In this document: piece after piece, positions 36,863 through 43,793 of the stretch
Position numbering within the stretch: position 1 is the stretch's first letter
Layout: every line of letters begins with the position of its first letter
Source: Microbacterium sp. 11MF
GTDB taxonomy: Bacteria > Actinomycetota > Actinomycetes > Actinomycetales > Microbacteriaceae
Direction: 5' to 3'
Length of the DNA: 64,000 bases
Assembly (NCBI RefSeq): GCF_000383475.1
Contig: NZ_KB911460.1
Location: forward strand, 960,384 to 1,024,383
The notes under the pieces: model-generated
What the model was told of the DNA's origin: nothing
Databases searched by the model: none
The model's input: only the letters and a program-made list of their open reading frames with translations
Made by a program: the position numbers and the translations under genes

Positions 36863-36868
36863 TAGACT
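36863..36868 (+). promoter_or_regulatory. Candidate infC operon promoter (-10 TAGACT)
   Basis: TAGACT at 36863-36868 gives a leader of about 220 nt before infC. The leader contains a hairpin at 37043-37065 (GGCGACAC with GTGTCACC, one mismatch) just upstream of the RBS. Confidence 0.45.
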
Positions 36869-37098
36869 TCTGCGGGCACCGGAGTGTTCTGCTCCGTGTC
36901 GAAAGAGGATCACATCCCACCCGCGCTTGCCGCTCCAGGCTACCGGGTCTCGCACTCCGCCTCGCTCGTCGAGGTTGTCCAGGGTGCAGAACAGAACGCC
37001 GATGCATGCATCGTGCGGGGTGGACGTGACGATCTTCCGCCCGGCGACACATTTTCCGTGTCACCGGAGGCCGTCCACCGCACGAAGAGGAGTTCCGC

Positions 37099-37725
37099 AT
37101 CAGCGATCCCCGCACCAATGACCGCATCCGCGTCCCCGAGGTCCGCCTCGTCGGACCCGCGGGTGAGCAGGTCGGCGTCGTCCGCATCGAGGTGGCCATG
37201 CGCCTGGCCCAGGAGGCCGACCTCGATCTCGTCGAGGTAGCCCCGAACTCGAAGCCCCCCGTGGTCAAGATCATGGATTACGGCAAGTTCAAGTACGAGG
37301 CTGCGCAGAAGGCCAAGGAAGCGCGGCGCAATCAGGCGAACACCGTCCTCAAGGAGGTCCGGTTCCGTCTGAAGATCGAGGCGCACGACTACATAACCAA
37401 GCTCAAGCGCGCCGAGGGCTTCCTCCAGGCGGGCGACAAGGTGAAGGCGATGATCCTCTTCCGCGGTCGCGAGCAGTCGCGCCCCGAGCAGGGTGTCCGT
37501 CTCCTCCGCAAGTTCGCCGAGGATGTGGCCGAGTTCGGCACCGTGGAATCCAACCCCACGATCGACGGACGCAACATGGTCATGGTCGTCGCGCCCCACA
37601 AGAACAAGTCCGAGGTCAAGACCGAGCAGAACGCCGTTCGCGCGGCGTCCAAGCAGGCAGCGCGCGATGCGCGCGGTGGTCAGGCCGACGACGAACAGAC
37701 CCCCGCTTCCGCTCCGGCGGAGTAA
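37099..37725 (+). CDS. infC: Translation initiation factor IF-3 with a non-standard AUC start
   Basis: 208 residues if started at ATC 37099, giving [20 protein letters not shown], the normal IF-3 N-terminus; GAGGAG at 37087-37092 lies 6 nt upstream. No ATG, GTG or TTG occurs at the right place; the first (GTG 37192) would remove about 31 conserved residues. AUU/AUC starts on infC are the known basis of IF-3 autoregulation. The linker and C-terminal domain ([25 protein letters not shown]) are intact. A hydrophilic tail rich in Ala, Gln and Asp follows. Operon with rpmI and rplT. Confidence 0.9.
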   Translation: MSDPRTNDRIRVPEVRLVGPAGEQVGVVRIEVAMRLAQEADLDLVEVAPNSKPPVVKIMDYGKFKYEAAQKAKEARRNQANTVLKEVRFRLKIEAHDYITKLKRAEGFLQAGDKVKAMILFRGREQSRPEQGVRLLRKFAEDVAEFGTVESNPTIDGRNMVMVVAPHKNKSEVKTEQNAVRAASKQAARDARGGQADDEQTPASAPAE

Positions 37726-37772
37726 GCGCACCACAGACTCCCGTCCGCGGGATCCCCAACGAAGGAAGAGAT

Positions 37773-37967
37773 ATGCCGAAGCAGAAGACCCACTCGGGTG
37801 CCAAGAAGCGTTTCAAGGTCACCGGCAGCGGCAAGCTGATGAAGCAGCAGGCCAACCTGCGCCACAACCTCGAGGGCAAGGCGACCCGTCGTACCCGTCG
37901 CCTCGACCAGGAGCAGGTCCTGGCCAAGGGTGACGCCAAGGTCGCCAAGAAGCTCCTCGGCATCTGA
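37773..37967 (+). CDS. rpmI: 50S ribosomal protein L35
   Basis: 64 residues, [21 protein letters not shown] at the start is diagnostic; highly basic. RBS AAGGAAG precedes the ATG. Between infC and rplT in the classical order. Confidence 0.97.
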   Translation: MPKQKTHSGAKKRFKVTGSGKLMKQQANLRHNLEGKATRRTRRLDQEQVLAKGDAKVAKKLLGI

Positions 37968-37997
37968 TCGCCGACGCAGATTTAGGAAGTAGAAGAA

Positions 37998-38378
37998 ATG
38001 GCTAGAGTCAAGCGGGCTGTCAACGCCCACAAGAAGCGTCGCGTCATCCTCGAGCGCGCCTCCGGTTACCGCGGACAGCGTTCGCGCCTGTACCGCAAGG
38101 CGAAGGAGCAGGTCACCCACTCGCTCGTCTACGCATACCGGGACCGTCGCAAGCGCAAGGGCGACTTCCGTCGCCTCTGGATCCAGCGCATCAACGCCGC
38201 TGCCCGCCAGAACGGTGTCACGTACAACCGCTTCATCCAGGGCCTCGGCCTCGCGGGTGTCCAGGTCGACCGTCGCATGCTCGCCGAGCTCGCGGTGAAC
38301 GAGCCCGCCGTCTTCGCGTCGCTCGTCGCGACCGCCAAGGCTGCGCTGCCGGCTGACGTCAACGCCCCCAAGGCCTGA
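37998..38378 (+). CDS. rplT: 50S ribosomal protein L20
   Basis: 126 residues. [35 protein letters not shown] and [23 protein letters not shown] match L20 throughout. L20 binds 23S rRNA early in assembly and in some bacteria represses the infC operon. RBS AGGAAG upstream. Followed by a tetraloop terminator. Confidence 0.97.
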   Translation: MARVKRAVNAHKKRRVILERASGYRGQRSRLYRKAKEQVTHSLVYAYRDRRKRKGDFRRLWIQRINAAARQNGVTYNRFIQGLGLAGVQVDRRMLAELAVNEPAVFASLVATAKAALPADVNAPKA

Positions 38379-38395
38379 CCGCGTCACCTTTCAGG

Positions 38396-38423
38396 AAGGG
38401 CGTCCTCTTCGGAGGGCGCCCTT
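38396..38423 (+). terminator. rplT terminator hairpin with UUCG tetraloop
   Basis: Arms 38396-38407 and 38412-38423 around TTCG, one G-U pair, followed by T-rich TTTCG. The tip CCTC-TTCG-GAGG is identical to that after pnp. Confidence 0.8.
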
Positions 38424-38448
38424 TCGCGTGCCCGCCGTACCCGCGCCC

Positions 38449-38460
38449 TACACTGAGAAC
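38449..38460 (+). promoter_or_regulatory. Leaderless promoter of the TrmH-family gene (-10 TACACT)
   Basis: TACACT at 38449-38454, 6 nt before GTG 38461. Confidence 0.7.
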
Positions 38461-39270
38461 GTGCTCGAGAACCCCCGATCGCCGCGTGTCCGCGCTGTTG
38501 CGAAGCTGACCAAGCGTGCAGCCCGTCAAGAGACCGGGCTCTACCTGCTCGAAGGTCCGCAGGCGGCGAGGGAGGCTCTCGTCTGGCGGCCGGACACGCT
38601 CATCGAGTTGTATGCGACTCCGTCGGCATGGGAGAAGCACCAGGACATTCGCGATGCGGCATCCGACGCGGACGTCGATGTAGAGTTCGCGAGCGAGGCC
38701 GTGATCGAGGCGATGGCCGACACCGTGACCCCGCAGGGCATCATCGCGGTGGCCCGGCAGGTGCCGACGTCGGTGCGCGACATCTTCGCCGATGACCCGA
38801 AGCTCATCGTGATCTGCGAGGAGGTGCGCGATCCCGGCAACCTCGGCACGATCATCCGAGCAGCGGATGCCGTCGGTGCCGACGCGGTCATCCTCACCGG
38901 TCGCACCGTCGACCCCTTCAACCCCAAGGTGGTCCGTGCAACGACCGGCTCGCTCTTCCACCTTCCGGTGGCGGTCGGCATCGAACTGGCGGATGCCGCG
39001 GGTCGTGCCCGCTCGGCGGGGCTCCGGATCGTTGCGGCCGATGTCGGGGGAGAGGACTTCGTCGATCACCGCGGGACCCTCGCCGAGCCGACCGCCTGGG
39101 TGTTCGGAAACGAGGCCCGAGGCCTCGACGACGATGCGCTGGCGTTGGTCGATCTGTCGCTTCGACTGCCGATCTACGGTCGGGCCGAATCGTTGAACCT
39201 CGCCACCGCCGCGAGCGTCTGTCTGTACGAGTCGGCGTTCGCCCAGCGCGCGGGCAACGGACCCGAATGA
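38461..39270 (+). CDS. TrmH/SpoU-family RNA 2'-O-methyltransferase
   Basis: 269 residues from GTG 38461 (VLENPRSPRVRAVAKLTKRA), where homologues begin; the earlier in-frame start at 38428 lies upstream of the -10. An N-terminal substrate-binding domain precedes the SPOUT domain with motif 1 EEVRDPGNLGTIIRAADA, motif 2 WVFGNEARGL and motif 3 LPIYGRAESLNLATAASVCLYE, forming the trefoil knot. Position after rplT and before pheS matches TsnR (Rv1644) of Mycobacterium, so a 23S rRNA target is likely; the exact nucleotide is not known. It is not taken as resistance. Confidence 0.88.
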   Translation: MLENPRSPRVRAVAKLTKRAARQETGLYLLEGPQAAREALVWRPDTLIELYATPSAWEKHQDIRDAASDADVDVEFASEAVIEAMADTVTPQGIIAVARQVPTSVRDIFADDPKLIVICEEVRDPGNLGTIIRAADAVGADAVILTGRTVDPFNPKVVRATTGSLFHLPVAVGIELADAAGRARSAGLRIVAADVGGEDFVDHRGTLAEPTAWVFGNEARGLDDDALALVDLSLRLPIYGRAESLNLATAASVCLYESAFAQRAGNGPE

Positions 39271-39324
39271 TTACGGAACTGTAAACCCCGCGCAACCAGG
39301 CGGGTCTCCGGACGTCATCCCCCA

Positions 39325-39336
39325 TAGGGTCGGAGC
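39325..39336 (+). promoter_or_regulatory. gluA promoter (-10 TAGGGT)
   Basis: TAGGGT at 39325-39330, 6 nt before ATG 39337; CGGAGC in the spacer could also act as an RBS if an upstream transcript is read. Confidence 0.6.
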
Positions 39337-40131
39337 ATGACCACTCCTGCTGCCGATCCTGCGCCGCGCACGTCGAACATCGACGTCCGCCGAGGCCAGC
39401 CGCTCGTCGTCCTGACGAACGTGCAGAAGCACTACGGCGACTTCCAGGCCCTCACCGACATAGACCTGTCGGTCAACCGCGGCGAGGTCGTCGTCGTGGT
39501 CGGCCCGTCCGGGTCGGGCAAGTCGACGCTCTGCCGCACGATCAACCGGCTCGAGACGATCACGAGCGGGTCGATCACGATCGACGGCGCTGATCTCCCC
39601 GCCGAAGGGAAGGCGCTCGCGGCGCTCCGTGCCGATGTCGGCATGGTCTTCCAGTCGTTCAACCTGTTCTCGCATCTGACGATCCTCGAGAACGTCACGC
39701 TCGGCCCGATCAAGGTCAAGGGCATGAAGAAGGCGGATGCCGAGAAGCTCGCCCGTGAGCTCCTGGACCGCGTGGGCGTCGGCCACCAGGCCGACAAGCT
39801 CCCCGCCCAGCTCTCGGGGGGTCAGCAGCAGCGCGTCGCGATCGCTCGCGCCCTGGCGATGAAGCCGAAGGTCATGCTCTTCGACGAGCCGACCTCGGCC
39901 CTCGACCCCGAGATGATCAACGAGGTCCTCGACGTCATGGTCGGCCTCGCCCAGGACGGGATGACGATGATCGTCGTCACCCACGAGATGGGCTTCGCCC
40001 GCAAGGCTGCTGACCGCGTGGTCTTCATGGCCGACGGGCTGATCGTCGAGGAAGCGACGCCGCAGGAGTTTTTCACGAACCCGAAGAGCGACCGCGCGAA
40101 GGACTTCCTCTCCAAGCTCATCACCCACTGA
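39337..40131 (+). CDS. Amino-acid ABC transporter ATP-binding protein (GluA-like)
   Basis: 264 residues. Walker [13 protein letters not shown], signature [15 protein letters not shown], Walker [16 protein letters not shown], switch His VTHEMGFA. Polar amino-acid (PAAT) importer ATPase; with the binding protein and two permeases the layout A-B-C-D equals gluABCD of Corynebacterium, a glutamate system. Glutamate specificity is inferred from order and similarity. Confidence 0.92.
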   Translation: MTTPAADPAPRTSNIDVRRGQPLVVLTNVQKHYGDFQALTDIDLSVNRGEVVVVVGPSGSGKSTLCRTINRLETITSGSITIDGADLPAEGKALAALRADVGMVFQSFNLFSHLTILENVTLGPIKVKGMKKADAEKLARELLDRVGVGHQADKLPAQLSGGQQQRVAIARALAMKPKVMLFDEPTSALDPEMINEVLDVMVGLAQDGMTMIVVTHEMGFARKAADRVVFMADGLIVEEATPQEFFTNPKSDRAKDFLSKLITH

Positions 40132-40191
40132 GACGTCCGCGCCCTGCACCGGCGCGACGAACGACGAACGACACGAAACCAGGAGGATCAC

Positions 40192-41094
40192 ATGCGTAAG
40201 ACACGACTTGCCGGCGCCTTCGCCGGCATCGCGATCGCGGCACTCGCACTCGCAGGCTGCAACAGCGGCAGCCCGACCGCACCCGGCGGCGCTGCCGGCG
40301 GAGACGACGACACCAAGGCCCTCTGGGAGGTCGCGAGCGACGTGAAGCTCGACGGCAGCCCGACATTCGACGCGATGAGCGAGCGGGACAAGGTCGTCAT
40401 CGGCGTCAAGAGCGACCAGCCAGGCCTCGGCTACGAGGATGCGGCATCCGGCGAGCGCACGGGCTTCGACGTGGACATCGCGCGTTGGATCGCCGCATCT
40501 CTCGGATTCGACGAGGACAAGATCGAGTACAAGTCGATTCCGTCGGCCAACCGTGAGCAGTCGCTCGTGAACGGCGACATCGACTACTACGTCGGCACGT
40601 ACTCCATCACCGACTCTCGCAAGGAACAGATCGACTTCGCCGGTCCGTATTTCGTCACGGGGCAGGGTCTGCTGGTTGCGAAGGACAACACGGACATCAC
40701 CGGGCCCGACGACTTGGCCGGTAAGGTCGTGTGCTCGGTGACGGGCTCGACGCCGCTCCAGCGGATCCGTGACGAGTACAGCCCGGGTGACACCCGTGAG
40801 TACGACACCTACTCCCAGTGCATCGACTCGCTCCTCCAGGGGCAGGTCGACGCCATCACGACGGACGAGGCGATCCTCGCCGGATACGTCGCGCAGCAGC
40901 CCGACAAGCTCAAGATCGCCGGCGAGCCGTTCAGCACGGAGAACTACGGAGTCGGTCTGCCCAAGGGCGACACGGTGCTGAAGGATCACATCAACACCCT
41001 GTTCACCGACGGTGGGGATGTCTGGACCGCGCTGTTCGACGAGCACCTCGCGCCCGCAGGCATCACTGCGACTCAGCCTGCAGTCGAGAACTGA
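40192..41094 (+). CDS. Glutamate-type ABC transporter substrate-binding lipoprotein (GluB-like)
   Basis: 300 residues. Signal peptide with lipobox LAGC (Cys about residue 23) marks a membrane-anchored lipoprotein. SBP family 3 core: DKVVIGVKSDQPGLGY, DVDIARWIAASLG, VNGDIDYYVGTYSITDSRKEQIDFAGPY, then SYSQC-like TYSQCIDSLLQGQVDAI. AGGAGG at 40183-40188 is a strong RBS. A direct repeat (ACGAACG) occurs just upstream. Strong intercistronic hairpin follows. Confidence 0.92.
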   Translation: MRKTRLAGAFAGIAIAALALAGCNSGSPTAPGGAAGGDDDTKALWEVASDVKLDGSPTFDAMSERDKVVIGVKSDQPGLGYEDAASGERTGFDVDIARWIAASLGFDEDKIEYKSIPSANREQSLVNGDIDYYVGTYSITDSRKEQIDFAGPYFVTGQGLLVAKDNTDITGPDDLAGKVVCSVTGSTPLQRIRDEYSPGDTREYDTYSQCIDSLLQGQVDAITTDEAILAGYVAQQPDKLKIAGEPFSTENYGVGLPKGDTVLKDHINTLFTDGGDVWTALFDEHLAPAGITATQPAVEN

Positions 41095-41098
41095 CGAC

Positions 41099-41128
41099 GA
41101 TCGGGGGCGGCACGAGCCGCCCCCGATC
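41099..41128 (+). terminator. Intercistronic hairpin between gluB and gluC
   Basis: A perfect 13-bp stem (41099-41111 with 41116-41128), loop ACGA, 5 nt after the gluB stop. No U-tract. Probably a partial terminator or a 3' barrier that keeps the binding-protein mRNA more abundant than the permease mRNA. Confidence 0.7.
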
Positions 41129-41151
41129 CCGATCCACCGGAAGGAACGCCT

Positions 41152-41799
41152 GTGGGCGTCATCACCGACAACCTCGACCTCTGGCGCGATGCCCTGGTCG
41201 GCACCCTGATCCTGTTCTTCGGAGGCGGCGCATTGGCGCTGGTCCTCGGCATCACCGTCGGGGCGATGCGCGTTTCCCCGGTACCGATCGCCCGTGCGGT
41301 CGGCACGCTCTACGTCAACACCATCCGGAACACTCCGCTCACCCTCGTCTTCTTCGGATTCGCGTTCGCGTTGCCCCCGCTCCTCGAGCTGCGGATCGAC
41401 CCCGTCCAGCTCGGCATCGCTGCTCTGGGCATCTACACGGCGACGTACGTCGCCGAGACCATCCGGTCCGGCATCAACACGGTTCCGGTCGGTCAGGCCG
41501 AGGCCGCGCGTGCGCTGGGGCTGAGGTTCGGACAGGTCATGTCGCTCGTGGTCATGCCGCAGGCGTTCCGTTCCGTGATCCCCCCGATGATGAGCGTCTT
41601 CATCGCTCTCCTGAAAAACACGACGGTCGCCGCCGGCTTCTCCGTCGTGAACCTCGGTTCAATCCGCGCCTACCTGAGTGAGCGAGGCGAGAGCCAGATG
41701 GTCGTGATCATCTGGGTGATGATCATCTTCATCGCTCTCGTGCTCCTGCTGTCGTGGTTGCAGCGACGACTCGAGCTCCGTTGGAAGGTGACGCGATGA
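41152..41799 (+). CDS. Amino-acid ABC transporter permease (GluC-like)
   Basis: 215 residues, about five transmembrane segments. PAAT permease signature NTIRNTPLTLVFFGFAF and the cytoplasmic EAA loop EAARALGLRFGQVMSLVVMPQAFRSVIPPM, which docks on the ATPase. GTG start with GGAAGGAA upstream. It overlaps gluD by 4 nt (ATGA). Confidence 0.9.
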   Translation: MGVITDNLDLWRDALVGTLILFFGGGALALVLGITVGAMRVSPVPIARAVGTLYVNTIRNTPLTLVFFGFAFALPPLLELRIDPVQLGIAALGIYTATYVAETIRSGINTVPVGQAEAARALGLRFGQVMSLVVMPQAFRSVIPPMMSVFIALLKNTTVAAGFSVVNLGSIRAYLSERGESQMVVIIWVMIIFIALVLLLSWLQRRLELRWKVTR

Positions 41800-42704
41800 G
41801 CAGCGTTCTCTATGACGTCCCCGGTCCGAAGGCCATCGCCCGCAACCGCATCATCGCGGGCGTCACGGTCTTGCTCGTCGCCGCGGTCATCGGCTTCTTC
41901 GTTTGGCGGCTCGTCGCGACGGGTCAGTTCACCGGGGAGAAGTGGTACGCGTTCACGTTCACCAACGTGTGGATCAACGTCGCCAAGGCCGCCGGCAACA
42001 CGCTGCTCGCGTTCGGCGCGGCGGCTGTCGGCGCGCTCGTCCTCGGATTCGTCCTCGCGATCGGGCGCCTCTCCGATCACGCGTGGGTGAGGGCTCCGTT
42101 CACCGCCGTCATCGAGGTCCTTCGGGCGATCCCGGTCCTCGTCATGATGTTCCTCCTGTACTACGGCCTGCCTGCCGCCGGTGTGCGCCTCGAGCCCTAC
42201 TGGGCGGTCGTGATCGCGCTCATCGCCTACAACGGGTCGGTTCTCGCCGAAGTCATCCGTGCCGGCGTCGAGTCGTTGCCTCGGGGGCAGAAGGAGGCGG
42301 GATACGCCATCGGACTGCGCAAGAGCGGAGTCATGCGGCTGGTACTCCTGCCGCAGGCCGTGCGTGCCATGATGCCGGTGATCATCGCCCAGCTCGTCGT
42401 CACGCTGAAGGACACCGCGCTCGGCTACATCATCACGTACGAGGAGCTCCTCTTCTACGCGCGCTTCATCGGGTCGCAGTCGACGTACGGATCGCCGATC
42501 GTCCCCGCCACCCTCATCGTCGCGGCGATCTACATCGTCCTGTGCCTCTTGCTGTCGCTCGTCGCGAATCGCGTCGAGAAGCGGCTTCGGCGATCGCCGA
42601 GCACCGCAGTGGCGGCGCCGGCCAGACCGATTGCAGAGACCACCGACACCGAGCTCATCGCAGCGCAGAAAGGCGCCGGCAAGTTCGACTCCCACGGGAT
42701 CTGA
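41796..42704 (+). CDS. Amino-acid ABC transporter permease (GluD-like)
   Basis: 302 residues from ATG 41796. Longer than GluC by an N-terminal cytoplasmic/first-helix part and a C-terminal hydrophilic tail of about 40 residues. EVLRAIPVLVMMFLLYYGLP is the conserved pore segment and QKEAGYAIGLRKSGVMRLVLLPQAVRAMMP the EAA loop. It forms the heterodimeric pore with GluC. Confidence 0.9.
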   Translation: MSSVLYDVPGPKAIARNRIIAGVTVLLVAAVIGFFVWRLVATGQFTGEKWYAFTFTNVWINVAKAAGNTLLAFGAAAVGALVLGFVLAIGRLSDHAWVRAPFTAVIEVLRAIPVLVMMFLLYYGLPAAGVRLEPYWAVVIALIAYNGSVLAEVIRAGVESLPRGQKEAGYAIGLRKSGVMRLVLLPQAVRAMMPVIIAQLVVTLKDTALGYIITYEELLFYARFIGSQSTYGSPIVPATLIVAAIYIVLCLLLSLVANRVEKRLRRSPSTAVAAPARPIAETTDTELIAAQKGAGKFDSHGI

Positions 42705-42709
42705 CGTCC

Positions 42710-42740
42710 TACCGGCGGGCCGCACTCCGGCCCGCCGGTA
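42710..42740 (+). terminator. glu operon terminator overlapping the pheS promoter
   Basis: A perfect 13-bp stem (42710-42722 with 42728-42740), loop CACTC. The last two bases of the stem, TA, are the first two of the pheS -10 hexamer. Confidence 0.85.
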
Positions 42741-42752
42741 GACTCGTCTCTC
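42739..42752 (+). promoter_or_regulatory. pheS near-leaderless promoter (-10 TAGACT)
   Basis: TAGACT at 42739-42744, 8 nt before GTG 42753. Shares its first bases with the terminator stem. Confidence 0.6.
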
Positions 42753-43793
42753 GTGTCCGACGCACCCGAGATCACCCCCGAGGCGGTGGATGCCGCCGTC
42801 GCTGACGCGCTGGCAGCCTTCGCCGCCGCACCCGACACGGCTGCCCTCAAGGCGGCACGATCGGCTCACACCGCGGAGGGGTCACCCCTCGCGCGGCTCA
42901 ACGCGCAGATGCGGAACGTGCCGAACGACCAGAAGGCCGCGGCGGGCAAGCTCGTCGGTCAGGCTCGCGGTCGCGTCAACCAGGCGCTCGCGGCTCGAGA
43001 GGCCGAGCTCGCCGCCGCCGAGACCGCAGCGAAGCTCGAAGCCGAACGCGTCGACATCACGGCGGTCGCCCCGCGCGGACGGGTCGGGGCGCGGCATCCC
43101 ATCTCCCTCCTCCAGGAGGAGATCGCCGACCTCTTCGTCGGCATGGGGTGGGAGATCGCGGAGGGACCCGAACTCGAGCACGAGTGGTTCAACTTCGACG
43201 CCCTCAACTTCGCGCCCGATCACCCGGCGCGGCAGATGCAGGACACGTTCTTCGTCGACCCGGTCGCCCGCCACCTCGTCATGCGCACGCACACGAGCCC
43301 GGTGCAGGTCCGCTCGATGCTCGAGCGCGACGTGCCGATCTACATCCTCTGCCCGGGCCGGGTCTACCGCACCGACGAGTTCGATGCGACGCACCTCCCT
43401 GCTTTCACGCAGTTCGAGGGGCTCGTGATCGACAAGGGCATCACGATGGCGCACCTCAAGGGCACCCTCGACCACGCCGCGAAGGTCTTGTTCGGTGCCG
43501 AGGCGAAGACCCGGTTCCGCACCAACTACTTCCCCTTCACCGAGCCGTCCGCCGAGCTCGACCTCTGGCACCCCACCTTCCCCGGTGGCGCGCGCTGGAT
43601 CGAGTGGGGTGGATGCGGGATGGTGAACCCCAACGTCCTCCGCGCCGCCGGCATCGACCCCGAGGTGTACTCGGGCTTCGCCTTCGGCATGGGCATCGAG
43701 CGGACGCTGATGTTCCGCAGCGATGTGCAGGACATGCGCGACATGGCCGAGGGCGATGTCCGCTTCAGCGAGCAGTTCGGAATGGTGGTCTGA
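42753..43793 (+). CDS. pheS: Phenylalanine-tRNA ligase, alpha subunit
   Basis: 346 residues. N-terminal coiled-coil arm (about residues 10-90), then the class II catalytic core: motif 1 HPISLLQEEIADLFVGMGWEIAEGPE, FDALNFAPDHPARQMQDTF, motif 2 PGRVYRTDEFDATHLPAFTQFEGL and motif 3 YSGFAFGMGIERTLMF. It charges tRNA-Phe as an alpha2-beta2 enzyme with PheT, whose ATG overlaps the pheS stop. Confidence 0.97.
   Translation: MSDAPEITPEAVDAAVADALAAFAAAPDTAALKAARSAHTAEGSPLARLNAQMRNVPNDQKAAAGKLVGQARGRVNQALAAREAELAAAETAAKLEAERVDITAVAPRGRVGARHPISLLQEEIADLFVGMGWEIAEGPELEHEWFNFDALNFAPDHPARQMQDTFFVDPVARHLVMRTHTSPVQVRSMLERDVPIYILCPGRVYRTDEFDATHLPAFTQFEGLVIDKGITMAHLKGTLDHAAKVLFGAEAKTRFRTNYFPFTEPSAELDLWHPTFPGGARWIEWGGCGMVNPNVLRAAGIDPEVYSGFAFGMGIERTLMFRSDVQDMRDMAEGDVRFSEQFGMVV

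Noticed and set aside
38461..39270. Thiostrepton-type resistance methyltransferase
   Set aside because: The TsnR-like position is the conserved housekeeping one after rplT; there is no sign of a resistance cassette.
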